64,000 nucleotides of DNA from Rhynochetos jubatus (lineage: Eukaryota > Chordata > Aves > Eurypygiformes > Rhynochetidae): the NCBI GenBank assembly GCA_027574665.1, contig CM050648.1, positions 39,340,700-39,404,699 on the forward strand, written 5' to 3'. The translations under genes were made by a program, and so were the position numbers. The notes under the pieces are model-generated. The model worked only from the letters and a program-made list of their open reading frames with translations. It was not told where the DNA came from and did not search any database. Below are positions 25,588-38,000 of this stretch, piece by piece. Numbering within the stretch: the stretch's first letter is position 1; each line of letters starts with the position of its first letter.

Positions 25588-26255
25588 CCTGATGGACAAT
25601 AACTTGACCATGGGCCAACAATGTGCTCTTGTGGCCAAGGCAGCCAATGGGATCCTGGAGTGCATAAAAAAGAACATGGTCAGCAGATCAAGGGAGGTTA
25701 TCCTCCCCCTCTACTCTGCCCTAGTGAGGCCACATATGGAGTGCTGTGTCCAATTCTGGGCTCCCCAGCTCAAGAAAGACAGATAACTACTGGAGAGAAT
25801 CCAGCAGAGGGCTACAAAGGTGGTCAAGGGAATGGAACACCTCTCTGATGAGGAGGAAAGGCTGGGAGTGATGGGTCTGTTTATCCTGGAGAAGAGAAGA
25901 CTGAGAGGGGATCTCACAAATGTTTATAACTATCTAAAGGGTGGGTGTCAAGAGGATGGGGCCAGGCTCTTCTCAGTGGTGCCCAGAGACAAGACAAGGG
26001 GCAACTGGCACAACCTGTAATGCAGGAAATTCCATCTCAACATGAGGAAAAACTTCTTTACTCTGAAGGTGCCAAAGCACAGGAACTGGGTGCCCAGAGA
26101 AGTTGTGGAGTCTCCTCTGGAGATACTCAAAACCCACCTGGATGTGTACCCTTCCAACCTTCTCTAGGTGAACCTGCTTTGGCAGGGGGCTGGACTAGGT
26201 GATCTCCAAAGGTTCCTTCAACTCCTAGCATTCTGTGACTTTGCGATTCTGTGAT
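25588..26255 (+). mobile_element. CR1 LINE with ORF2 C-terminus and full 3' end
   Basis: The left part encodes the C-terminal region of CR1 ORF2 (plus frame from 25592): [20 protein letters not shown], then [20 protein letters not shown] and VQFWAPQL. This is the conserved tail downstream of the reverse-transcriptase core. A stop follows at about 25784 and the frame is broken thereafter (homology continues in other frames, for example [20 protein letters not shown] near 25877-25936). The 3' untranslated region follows, with GCCCAGAGA at 26092-26100 and GGACTAGGTGATCTCCAAAG at about 26193-26212. It ends in TTCTGTGACTTTGCGATTCTGTGAT, a decayed terminal octamer array. It is 5'-truncated, as usual for LINE insertions, and inactive. 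Confidence 0.95.
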
Positions 26256-26938
26256 CTAATTTTTAACATGATTTTCTAAATAAATGTGTGTAAAAGCCTT
26301 ATGCAAAAGCAAGTTTCTGTGTCTGCTCCCCCTTTCCTTGTGTAGCCAATTGGCCAGATTCAACTGTATATTGAAATACGAGACAGGAGCAGAGGTCTCA
26401 GAGATAACATTTCAAGAAAATAAGGTAAAAGAGACATCTTCTTAAGCAGGAAAAGGCTACAAGAAGGAGACCTATTTGGTAAAACAGCAGGCAGAGATTA
26501 CATCAAAGCCTACACCAATGTCAATTAACTGGAAGACAAATCCTGTAGAAGAGCCGTCCCCTCCTTCCAGAGCTCATAAACCTCCTTGCAAAGCCTGGAG
26601 AAAGGGAAAGGCCCAATTCGCATGTCTCAGCAGCTCTGCAGACAAAGGCAAGGCAGCTCAGCTGGCTGACCTTGCTGGAGGTTGGGGTTACAAAGTTCAG
26701 TTCGTTTCTTGATAGCAGACAGAACGCTGCTGTCTCTGAATCAAGACAACCAGCACTGAACAGTGGTGAGGAGGGAAGGGTGATGGTAACAAGTGTCACA
26801 GCTAGCTTTGTGAGCTATGGCACCAACAGGCTCAGGCCCTTTGAGTTCCACTCTCTGGAACTTGTTGAGCTGAGTTGGATGTTCTTTCAGGTTTTATGTA
26901 TTAGGGAATTCCCCAGTTTAACTAATGAATGGGTGACA

Positions 26939-26986
26939 TTTAAACAGTTAATCTTTACACAGTTTAAACAGTTAACCTTTTAAACA
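26939..26986. repeat. Imperfect two-copy 24-bp tandem repeat
   Basis: TTTAAACAGTTAA occurs at 26939-26951 and again at 26963-26975, each followed by a diverged CTTT-containing stretch. A third TTTAAACA begins near 26979. Confidence 0.8.
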
Positions 26987-28175
26987 AGTATTAATTAAGC
27001 AGCAATTCAATATTATAAGGTGAAAGTTCAACATAGTTCACTAATAAGGGGCTTTCAAGCTACTTATTTGACTTTGGTAATAGTGAAAAGTGACTCTTAT
27101 GTGCAAAGCATAGAGAAGATACAGATATTTTATTTGTTCACTTCAATATCTCTGTTTGCTTCTATTTCACTAAATGGAAGTCAACAGCACAAGTCACTGA
27201 ATGGACTAAAATTCCACGTTCAACATGCTCACAGTTTTACTGAAAGGAAGTTGGAGAATCTGAAAAGAGACTAAGATGCTTCTATTATATTCAGCTCTAA
27301 AACCATTAAGTTATTCATACTGTATATCATAATCAAAATAGGTACTGAATAATTATCTGTGAAAGATGCTTAGAGGATAATGTGTTTATGTGAATACTAG
27401 CATACTAACATATGCATATTAAAATGAAACAGAACGTGGCAACAGCAACAAATTGGAATAGAAGGCACAACGTTTGACTGACTAATAGCTTTTGTTTAAA
27501 GTCATTTAGCATATCCTAAATACTGTTAACAAATTCTTTTTGTGTGTATATTAGATGCATATTTACTACTAAATGAAAGGCACTTTCTTTATGGATGACA
27601 GAACGGTTATTAAGAGCCGAATACAGGACTTTACTACAAAACTGTAATGTTTAGTCTGTTTGATGTTTTCCATAAAATCCTCAAAAGACAAAATTCCATC
27701 ATGTTCTGTATAAATCATCAGAATACATGGCACGCACATATCAGACTTGTTGATAAACGTTTGCTTATATCAGACGGTATCCTTGTATTACAGATCTAGT
27801 ATTTAAAATATTTTAAAACTTGATAACCATACCAAGAGCTTTCAAAAATGTGAAAAAAAAAAAAAGAATAATTGCAAAATATGCGAGCTGATGCTTTGCA
27901 GAAAAGAAATCAAGAGGAATGGAAATTTTCATCAGACTGTACCAGTTACGCCTATATCAAACAGGTGAGCATTTCTCAGCTCCCAGGCCCAGCACCTGCC
28001 CTGGTTGACACTTGACCAGGCTGGACCAACAGCCAGGCGTGCGACAGCACACCCTGCCTTCCCTCTTCTCCCTTCCTGACACCTCGAGCATGGTCATTCT
28101 CCTCAGGCCAGGTGGATACTTGGAGCACACTTCTGGCCAAAAGTGCCTGTTGCACAAACGGTGGTCTGGTACCTC

Positions 28176-28211
28176 AGCAGAGCAGCCAGCAGAGCAGCCA
28201 ACAGAGCATGA
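28176..28211. repeat. Three-copy 12-bp tandem repeat
   Basis: AGCAGAGCAGCC is repeated exactly at 28176-28187 and 28188-28199, then as AACAGAGCATGA at 28200-28211. The unit is a multiple of three, so chance frames read short repeated peptides (EQPAEQP-like). No gene context supports coding. Confidence 0.88.
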
Positions 28212-29097
28212 GAGGAACTGGAACTACCTTTGAGGCTCTTTACCCTGCAAAGGTATTTCTGGGAAGAATTAAAACATTCTGTCTGCAAAACGACAAAAAA
28301 TGCTGAATATAAATGCACTAACCCTGCAACACTGCCAAGTCTAAATTGTGTAAAAGCGTATATATGCAGTGCAGCATGAAGGCTCTTGAAGGCTGGAATA
28401 CCTATGGAGTCAATAAAGCAAAATGCTATAGATAGCAGTTCTCTGACCAAAGGGATGAAGGGGCCGTGGGTGTAGCTTATATCTGGATTCTTTAATATCT
28501 AGTGAAGGGACCGGACTGATAGGAAGCTCCCTGCCCAACAGCCTTGGCTGGGTCTCTCCACCGTCTCTTAAACAAGACCAGTAGATCCAAAACACATCAG
28601 CAGCAGTGAAAACAGATGGATAAACAAAGGACTGTGTGTGTTTTTTTAAAACCTAGGTTAGAATGAAGTTCTGTTACAAAGTTTAGACTAAATTGTGGCT
28701 CATTTCTAGCTTTGTCACAGACTTCCTATATGGCTTTAGACAACCACTTAATTTCCAGTTATTAAGGGGCCCAATTACTTCTAAACACCTGCCCAATAAC
28801 TTTTCTCTCAGTCACCTATAGGTAAAACACACGTAGTACCATGTCTTTTGCTCACATTTTTGTCCACACATTTAAGATAGTTTACTATACCCAGGCAGTA
28901 CCTAGCACAAGTAGCCCCTGAGGAGCTCTGCTGTTACTGAAATAGAAATACTGAGCCAGAAAGTTGAAGAAGGAGCTAGAGATAGATATAGATAATATAG
29001 ATATGCTAGTTAAACAGTCTATTCTGGGGTAAAAATGCACATAGCAATTCATCTTCCCTCGGTTGTATGATTCCAAAGCTGGAATGAAGGGCAAATA

Positions 29098-29497
29098 TTG
29101 TGCTGGTGTTGGTTCAAGAGAAGCTCAACATGCTCAACCTGACTGTGCTGGCAGCCCAGAAAGCCAACCGTATCCTGGGCTGTATCAGGAGAAGTGTGGC
29201 CAGCAGGTCAAGGGAGGGGATTCTACCCCTCTACGCTGCTCTCGTGAGACCCCACCCGCAGTGCTGTGTCCAGCTGGGGAGTCCTCAACATGAGAAGGAT
29301 ATTGACCAGCTGGAGCGAGTCCAGAGGAGGCCACGGAGATGATCAGAGGGCTGGAGCACCTCTGCTATGGGGACAGGCTGAGAGAGTTGGGCTTGTTCAG
29401 CCTGGAGAAGAGAAGGCTCTGGGGAGACCTTACAGCACCTTCCAGTACCTACAAGAGTGATGGAGGTGGGAATTTTTACAAGGGCCTGTAGTGACAG
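29098..29497 (+). mobile_element. CR1 LINE, ORF2 C-terminal region, lacking its 3' end
   Basis: The plus frame near 29150-29250 reads AQKANRILGCIRRSVASRSR, then EGILPLYAALVRPHPQCCVQ, the same C-terminal ORF2 block as at 25588 but from a different subfamily. Homology then continues in other frames through [12 protein letters not shown]-like sequence to ACAAGGGCCTGTAGTGACAG at 29497 and stops abruptly. LINE insertions normally keep their 3' end, so loss of the CR1 3' untranslated region here means a later deletion or interruption. Several one-base shifts and stops make it inactive. Confidence 0.92.
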
Positions 29498-29517
29498 CAC
29501 TCCACACTTTGTTTCAG

Positions 29518-29610
29518 AATGAGCAGTTGCACTTGGAGAAAGAAGGAAAAATCGTTGTTCATCATGGGAGCACCCTTTGTGAAGTTCTTAATGATGGCAA
29601 GGGCAGGAAG
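29518..29610 (+). other. Candidate 93-bp internal exon, unassigned
   Basis: CTTTGTTTCAG ends at 29517 and fits a 3' splice site. GGCAGGAAG|GTGAGAG at 29610/29611 fits a 5' splice site very well. The 93 bases between are open in phase 0 and give 31 codons, reading NEQLHLEKEGKIVVHHGSTL at the start: hydrophilic, plausible composition, not recognised. It begins 20 bases after the broken CR1 edge. The open frame continues for 67 more codons beyond the donor, so openness alone is weak evidence. It could be a cassette or non-coding exon, or chance. Confidence 0.18.
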
Positions 29611-29611
29611 G

Positions 29612-32600
29612 TGAGAGAACAGCAGGCTCTTTATAAAAAACTGAATGAAAAAGGTAAAGGTGTTTCACAGCTTTACAGAGATTATAGGGGTCAAAGTATC
29701 TTTGATCCTGCTGTGAGTTTTCTAAAATTTAATACAATCAGTCCAACTTTGTTCATAAACTCTATCTACAAAAAAATCATGCACAGAAGACAATCAACTA
29801 CTTCTCTGTAGTGATAATTCATACTCATACTGTTTTTAAGACAAATCCCCCAAAATCATGAATATCAGACCCGTAATTTATGAAAAATTTTTTTATATAT
29901 TACAAGAATATTTCTTGCAATATTTATTCCATTTAAACAAAAAAAAAAAACAAACCAAAAGTAACCCTGGCAGTAACCAGTAGTCATCATCCAGTATCTC
30001 TCCAAATGTCACTTAATACACTTTCCCTGTCTCTCACATTTTCCTTTGTGTGTGTATGTCTTTTCTACAGGCCTGTTGCTCTCTTTCTGGTATTTGCAAT
30101 GGGCTGCCTCAAGTCAGGTATCTGCTGTCTCATAGATCTCACCAAGAAAAGGCTTTTTACCTGTTGACACATTTGAACCATCTGTGGGAAAAGCAGCAGC
30201 ACTTTAACACCAGGAAAGACAAAGTCGTCACAGTCCTGTGCCCATGACATCTTCCAGAAGTCCTCACTCATAAAAATCAGAATAAAAGCACTATCAGCTT
30301 TGTTGTTCCCGTTGAGGGATAATGTAACTTCAGTGGAACCAGTGACTTCATGTAACTTCACGGACACAGTGAACACAGAAAGATGTCTATAGGAAATTGA
30401 GATAAAGCTGAATATATTAATACACATGAAAAGAGGCACAGGATTTGGTGCATCTCCCCCTCCAAAATAAAGCCTGTGTTAGCTTGAGGAAAGAGGAAAA
30501 AGAAATGGATAGCTATATACTGGTCTAGTAGGAGGGAGTGCACTTTGACTAACTCCACCAGGGACCAATTATGACTAGTGAGACCAAATAAATATGTATC
30601 AACATAGCCAAAGGGCATGTCCTTGTCCATGGGTTAATTGTGTAAGCTTGTATACTATAAACATAAAACTTGGAAACCAGGGAGCTCCAATTGACTCTGG
30701 TAGGTTCGGGATTTACTTGTCAGTCTAGCAATATGATTTGCCATCTTTGAAGAGGTGAGTGCAAACCCCCCAGTGAAACTTACATCAAAGCTCTTAAAAT
30801 TCGTTTGGGATTTGACACCTCATACATATATCTCTGATTTAGAGATAGGCATTAACCAGAGGTCTCACACTGTCTGTCTCTGTTACCCCAGGATTTTCAG
30901 GGGCATTTCAGGAAAGGCAAAAAAGTGTAATGGATTTCTTTTGTTGATTTTCTTTGAGCAACATAGCGGGCGCACCTCAAAATTTGCAGCAGAGTGGAGA
31001 GGAAGCTTTCATGTCTCTTCATACATGTCTGCAAAAAGTTAATATCAAATGCTAGCAGAGCTCACCAGAGAGCCTTCCTTGGTACACCTGAGTTTACTTA
31101 TACAGTCTCAGCCTACAAGTCATAGATGGCAGACAATATACATATTCTAAAACACAGATATTATATAGATTTTCCATCATTGAGAGTTGCCCAAGAGTTC
31201 AGGAAAACAGGCAAAATAAATAAGTCATTCAAGACGAGAAGGGGGCAGAATGGCTACTGCCCACATCTTTGTGAGGAGCCTCCCTCTGTATTTGTGTCTA
31301 GTTAAGCAAATACAGAAAGAGAAAAAAGCACTGGAAAGGACAGTGGAAGAAGTAGGAACACAATCTGAGTGACTCCCCTAGAAAAGTCTACAGCAACCCA
31401 AGAAAGGAGTGAATGGAAGAAGCAAAACATGGGAAGACAAAAGCACTAGGAGGGCAGGCACAATATTTCCCATTGCCCATCAAACCTATGTACTGAGAGG
31501 TAAAGTGGCCTTGGGCTCACTCAATGGGAGAACAAGTGGTGAAGGAGGAATGAATGACTGGATTTCACAGCATATTTCTCATGTATGGGAATCCAGCAAA
31601 GGCTGATCCCAAAGATGAGGTTTCATGATGATTTATCCCAGTGGTCTTCACTTCATTACAGAAAACAATGAACTTCATTAATAAGAGCAAAAAAGCTACC
31701 ACATAAAATAGCTTCCCACACACATAAGCAGCAGATGAACCACATTTACAGCACATGTTATCACTTGGAAGACACACAAATTAAACAAATTTTCAAGACC
31801 ACATCTCTGCCATTATTGCTTATTGTGAAAACCAAGATACTCCAACCAAAGGTGAACACCTTGCAGGAGGCTCTTAGAAATGCATCACAAATCAATGATT
31901 TTTGACACAGGAAGCTTTTCCTTTTTCAGTCCCAGAACAGCACAATGGGATTTACTGTATTAACCTTCAAAACAGAGGTTGGATTCACTCAAGAAAGAAT
32001 GAATTCACTCAGGAAAGAGTGAATCCAAGAATATAATTGCAAATCTGCTATTTTGCTGTGACAGCCAGGAACGACAGACACAAAGAAATCTACATGTTCC
32101 TTCTCTTTTGTATGGCCAGCAGGCAACTAGATCACAAAAGTATCAGCATACTGCACTCTGAGAGCAAAAGCCTGGCTAGGCAAAGAGGGGAATGCATTAA
32201 TGTCAAATTTTATGGAACAGAATATTTATTTACAGCATTTAGAGAATCAACATGTTTCCGTATACAGGCAGAGGAAGGTCTGAACATGAGTTGTAAAGGG
32301 GATAAAACCACTTAGCTAGAAGGTCTGAGCTATTTTACAGGTCCCTTGAATAACCTAAGAGGCAAATTCACATTTCAGTGGGACTTCCTGGGAGTGTGTT
32401 AATTTACTTATTTCCAATCTCTAAGAATTAATCTTACCAATGATACCTTGTCGAGGTATATGCTTCCTATGCTTCCTCCTTTAAGTAGTTTTGTCACTGA
32501 ATGCAATAGGCATTTTAGAGGAGGATTTTGAACCCTTCTGCTGTTACATAACATTTTGATAGAAAGTGACTTTCTGTGGGAGAGCCCTAGATAATAAATC

Positions 32601-34498
32601 ACTGGAGCAATAAACTATGTCAATAGCACATCTGTTTTAAAAGTATGCAGTGTCACATGGTGTACCGCATAATAAACTGTTCAACTGAAAGAAGTTTTCA
32701 CGTCTGTTAAGGGACCTCTGCACATGTTCACATGAATTCAGATTTCATATGCCATTTTTTTTTCTCTGAAATTGTACTTGTGCAAGAAGATCCAAGACCT
32801 TAGGAACAAGCATGGCTGGAATAGGATATAGCAAGTCAAAAGAATCAAGATATACTTTTTATTCCTCTTTGTCTCAGTAGAGGAAATCAGCAGGACCAAG
32901 TAAGAGGAGGAGGGGAGAGGGGAAATGATGGGAGTTTAAAAGGAGGGCATTATAGACCAGAAATGACATGAAAAGAGAGAAAGAGAGGGAAACTAGACAT
33001 ATCATCTTAGAAGGAAAAACATATTGGTCCTACTGATGACATGTAAGTTCTGAACTCAGAAAACTGTCTGGTTTTCGGTTGGTTTTGTTTTTTTATAATC
33101 TCTTGGTACTGTGTACTTCCATATCCTTGAGCATGTAATTTGAACACACTCTATCTCAACTCTAGACACGTTACATGGGGACAACAACTCTTTCCTAGCT
33201 AACCAACAGTAATACTGCCAGGGTAATGGCAATAACAACTAGATAAGTCTAGACACTCAGAAGGTCCCTCCCTGCTCCCAGAATCACGGCAGATTACTAA
33301 AACCTGAAAGTGGCACTAGCAATAGAAACCTAATACACATCTAAGCAGAAGTCACAGTTTATGATATATGAAAATAAAGCTTGCTTTATTAAATCAATCA
33401 GTTTCTTTGCATAGTCATTTGAGAACTGTCAGTTTTTCCTAACACATATTAATTAGCCACCTAAAACCACTGTTTTCCTATTTACAGAATATATTTTTAC
33501 TTCTTTCATAAGACCATTTTTCAGAACTTAAAAATCTTCTAAGAGTCACCCACACTCAGATGAAGCAGATATTCTTGTTAGGTTTTAGCAAGAAAGTTCC
33601 ACTTATTTATGTATAATGAGTCATGAATTTAAAGCTCTAGAAGTCCTAATAAAAAATTTAATCCCTACCAACCACAAAAACCAGGGAAAATGTCTTGTCA
33701 CCTTCTCATTTCAAATTATCAGAAAACAAAGAAAGTGCAAATATATACAATGTATCCTAAACCATTGAATATTGTCAGCCTAAAACATATGGAAAGGGAG
33801 TGAGGAAACCCACCAGCACTGGCCTTGTCTTGCTAATGGGTTTAAAGGAGTCTGGCCAAGAGTATTCCAGATGGCTGGGTTTTATCTTAACTGTTCACGA
33901 AGTGAAATGGTCTGTTGCTGTGAGTGATGCCCCACATTAGTAAATGTTGGTCTTTCTCATCACATAAATCATCAGTTATCTATCTTCCTGATGCTATCAG
34001 TCCTCTCAAGTTGCCTCAACCGTGACAAGAAATAATGAGAGATTAATTAAACTCTTAACCTCCTTTGCAGTGCTAGCCATAGGAAGAGACAGGGAAGGAT
34101 GGTCCTTCATGGAAAATACTGTCACTACACCACACCTTGGAGAACAAGTGCTCTGAACTAGACCATGACTCTACAGAATATGTAGAATTTGCAAGAATTA
34201 TATTTTATGTACTCCTGTAAAAGAGGATTTAGCCTGCTGTGATTATAGCTCATACATAGAATGAACCATCATATTAAAGGGTACAAACGATGACAATTTT
34301 AGATAAATTAAAGGCAACCCTGTAGGCATCTGATAAGTTTCCAGCCCATGCAATATTTTCCAAGAATAAACATACGCTGCAGCTGACAGGGACACAAGTA
34401 AAACAAAAAGGCAAAACTACTTGGTCTAAGGTCACATGCAGCAACATTGGCTGAGACTGGAAATAAGTGATTTCTGTTCCATGTAAAAACAAATATTA
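29612..34498. other. Unassigned AT-rich sequence
   Basis: About 4.9 kb between two plus-strand CR1 pieces, with no gene recognised. Open frames are at most about 124 codons (30065-30439, minus) and show no motif. A-rich runs lie near 29938-29952. A small composite direct/inverted repeat at 31981-32026 is listed separately. Confidence 0.5.
31981..32026. repeat. Direct repeat inside an inverted repeat
   Basis: GGATTCACTC (31981-31990) and GAGTGAATCC (32017-32026) are exact reverse complements and bracket 26 bases. Inside, two 20-bp near-identical direct units (TTCACTCAAGAAAGAATGAA and TTCACTCAGGAAAGAGTGAA) lie side by side. The two units themselves make the arms. Confidence 0.85.
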
Positions 34499-34544
34499 AC
34501 AAAAAACAAACAAACAAAAAAAAACCCAAAACAAAAAAAAAAAC
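34499..34544. repeat. A-rich low-complexity tract (CAAA/AACCC)
   Basis: A stretch of A runs broken by single C or CCC, including CAAACAAACAAA. Simple sequence; antisense frames through it give poly-F peptides that are not genes. Confidence 0.85.
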
Positions 34545-34671
34545 CCAACCCTTCTCTGTTCAAACTCATGGCTAGCACACATAAGCTTATGTGTGCAATA
34601 GAGGCAGTACACCAAAAATGCTGTGTAGTAGAAGCATGTCGACTGAGCAAAACACGCAGTCTATAGCATAT

Positions 34672-34990
34672 GAAGGGGCTACAAGAAAGCTGGAGGGGGA
34701 CTTACTATAAGGACATGTAGTGACAGGACAAGGGGTAATGGCTTTGAACTGAAAGACAGTAGATTTAGATTCGATATGAGGAAGAAATTCTTCACGGAGA
34801 GGGTGGTGAGGCACTGGAACAGGTTGCCCAGAGAAGTTGTGGGTGCCTCATCCCTGGTTCCAGGCCAGGCTGGATGAGGCTTTGAGCAACCTGATCTAGT
34901 GGAGGGTATCCCTGCCCATGGCAGGGGGTTGGAACTAGATGGTCTTTAAGGTCCCTTCCAACCTAAACCATTCCATGATTCCATGATTTT
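34672..34990 (+). mobile_element. CR1 LINE, 3' untranslated region and tail
   Basis: It begins GAAGGGGCTACAAGAAAGCT and runs through GACATGTAGTGACAGGAC, GAAGAAATTCTTC, CACTGGAACAGGTTGCCCAG and AAGGTCCCTTCCAACC. It ends in the terminal repeats CCATTCCATGATTCCATGAT. This is the classic CR1 3' end in sense orientation, 5'-truncated. No coding sequence is left. Its start overlaps by about 50 consensus bases the point where the CR1 at 29098-29497 stops. Confidence 0.95.
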
Positions 34991-34997
34991 ATCTACT

Positions 34998-35031
34998 AAG
35001 AGAATCATAGAATCATAGAATGTTTAGGGTT
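34998..35031 (-). mobile_element. Very short CR1 tail in inverted orientation
   Basis: AATCATAGAATCATAGAATG followed by TTTAGGGTTG is the reverse complement of a CR1 3' terminus (terminal repeats plus the AACCCTAAAC-type block). It starts 8 bases after the tail of the plus-strand CR1, and homology stops at about 35031. It is either an extremely 5'-truncated insertion into or next to the first tail, or a small inversion or duplication of that tail. Confidence 0.75.
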
Positions 35032-38000
35032 GAGAGAGTGCTCCATGACAGAAAGTGAAGTGCAGTCGAGACGAGACAATCAGGATATTCCCTTCAGAAG
35101 CACTGATGTTAACGCTAATGCAGATATACCTGCAAAGTTTGCTTTCAATGAAAAAGAAAGAAGCATAACACAATCTGAAGTTCTATTTTCCAGTATGAAT
35201 GAATTAGATCCCAATAAAGGAATCTACAACTTAGGCTCCAGTACCACACACATGAAAATCCTTATTTTCATGCACACAAGTCTCTGCAGACTGGTTCCAG
35301 TGAGACTATTTCTTGCTGCCATTTCAGCAAAGTAATTCAAATATGTCTTCATAGTTATGTGCAGACACCTCTGATCATGCTTAGAGTAACTGAGCATGAA
35401 GTCCTGAAAGACCTGAAAGACAGATCTTACCAAGCAAAGCCACATGCTGGTGTGTCTACATGAATTTAACACCACCTATACTTCACGTTTCACCATTTCA
35501 CTATGCCATGACTGTCTGCACTTGACTGGATAAACGTGGCTCAATGCTTGGCTGAATGGACGTTTTTAGATTCCTACCTTAAGCAGAACTGAGCACTTAA
35601 AGCAAAGCATCCATGTATCAGAATAAAACGGAGGAAGAACAAAGAGTACACCACAAATTTTTGACACACAATAATTACTGCTTCAAAAACTTGATAGTAC
35701 TACATTTAAATTTCACTTATGTAAAACCACAAGCACCGGTATTTATGCTTTTTTCTCTATTTCTGTTGGGTTTGAATTCAAAAGTTGGAATAAAACCCTG
35801 ATAACAAACAGCCCTTTGCTATTTGCAGAAGAGTATTTCAGTCAGGTTCTGGGATCAGGCAAAGCTGATTCATCCAAATGAACTAAAATGTGAAAAAAAT
35901 CAAAGAAAATTTCTTACTAGAATACCCACTTCTCATAGGGCAGTAAATGTCACTAGGAAAATGATTTGGGTTTTTCCTATTTGCAAAAGACCTTGAATCA
36001 ATGCCTTCTTAATTGTGAAATGTATTAAGAGTGTTCAGAAATGACATTATTCTCTAATGCTCCTGTCCATTAATGGAGCACATTCATTGTACTTATTAAG
36101 ATGGTAAAGAATCATTAGACTGGTGGGAATGAGGGAAAGAAAATTGAAACATTCCCTGCTAAGAAACTAATTTCACAAAATGACGGGAAGCCAGAACAAC
36201 TGAAAAGCAATAGATGTTAGAATTAGGTCTACTCATTTGAGTCATGTTTGATGGCATCAACAAAGGCTGCTTTGAAGAAAATCATCCTGGTCTTCCTGTC
36301 CTCTGTATTTTTCCACACAGTGTCCCCTACTCTTTCTATTCTCTTCTGCCAGAATGCCTCTGCTCCTACTTTATCCTCTGTTATGGCTTCTGACCCCTTC
36401 AGCATGCTGGAGTTCCTACTTCACTGCCTCAGATGGCTTTAAAAGGCTGTGAAGTTACAGTCTGTTATATTCTGGATATATAAATGAATTGTAATAATTT
36501 CAGTCCACCAACCCATATGAAAGTTATTGACCATTCATAGCTTTGAATGCATACCTAAAAAGCACAGGCAGGACCAACATATGCAGTAGTGGTAGAAGGG
36601 GTAGAGTTAGGGCTAGTTAATTTTTTTTAAATTTCAGAAATGTTCTTGATCTCTACTAGAAGGACCCGTGCTCATCCCAGCATTTTGAAAAAACCCAGGG
36701 ATGGCACCCAGGGAGTTAGTCTGGGATATGGGAGCTGAAGATGTATTTAGATTTGACTGGATTCAGATTCAAGAATTAGCTCTTGCTGTCCTATTTTGGA
36801 GGAAAACATCCTAATATGGATGAAATCGATCACATTCTGGCATGGTCATTGTTTTATGTAACACTTTAAAGTGAACAATATAAGATACAAAAGGTAGCCT
36901 AAATTTTTAGTCTGGAGTGATGGACTTCATACAGAATATAAGACATTTGTCTTCACTTCCCCCAGTTTTACTCAGAACTTAGCACTGAACAAGGGCATCC
37001 CCATATCCTGGCTGAATTTTCCAGGCCCCAGCTATTTCTGTTTCTTCTGGTTTTGATAAAAAAAAGCTCAACTCCGGAATACAATATGTTTCCTCTCAAA
37101 ATGGAAAACAGAAAGGAAAGCAGTTCCCACCAAAATGAAAAGCAATTACCATAAAATTCCTGACTAGGCATTCTCTGTGGTAAAACAGTAAATGAAGATG
37201 AATTTCTAAAACAAAGTCTGCATCAGATTTAAGTCTCAGAAAGTGGTCAGGTGGTTGAGTCAGTGTTTCATAGTTTTGCTGCTTGAGGTCATTACTACAC
37301 AAGTGAGCTATAAGAAGACAGTAGCTATGGATTAGCCCCTGCCACAACACAAGGGCGCAACAACTATAATGATCTTTTTCACAGGGTAAGTGAGAGTGGT
37401 TGCCTAATACACAGCTCAAGACCCCAGTTTCTGAGCTTTATTTTGTAACTCAAAAGTTCAGCATTGCTTTTGGCCTATTTCTATATGTGGACACACAATC
37501 TGAATCAGAACATAGGAAAACAGGGAACAAGACAACTCACCAAATCACTAGTGTGCTACTTTAAATTTAAGGATGATAATAGCAGTAACTGTTGAGCTGG
37601 TGGTGTAGGGAATCAGCATGATGAGAACAGCATTAGCACGGCTTTCATGTGCAGGCTGCTGGGAGCAGAGGATTCAGTGTGGGCCTGAGTGGCCAGGGTG
37701 TTTGGGGAAGGGAAATCAAGCAGGTGGTGAATAGGAAAGCTGGATCAGTAAGTGGAAAAGAGCTGTCAGGGGAATCATTAGGAGCACTTGCCTGGCCAGC
37801 TCCCATTTAGGAGCAGCAGCTGTGCCAGCCTGATGAAGGGAGGGGGTGCTGCTCCACGCCAGATGTGCACAGCATGAGCACGCTGCGTTGGCTGCCAGAG
37901 AGGGGGAGGAATACAGAGGGAAGCCATAGGGAGGGTGCTGTGAAGAACTTGGGGAGCAGCTGCCTGGTTACTACAGGAAACAGTGGCTGTGAACAGAACA

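Larger units (their letters stand above)
26256..29097. other. Unassigned sequence with small tandem repeats
   Basis: No gene recognised. GC-richer patches at about 26540-26850 and 27970-28230 match nothing I know. Two small tandem repeats are listed separately. Confidence 0.5.
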
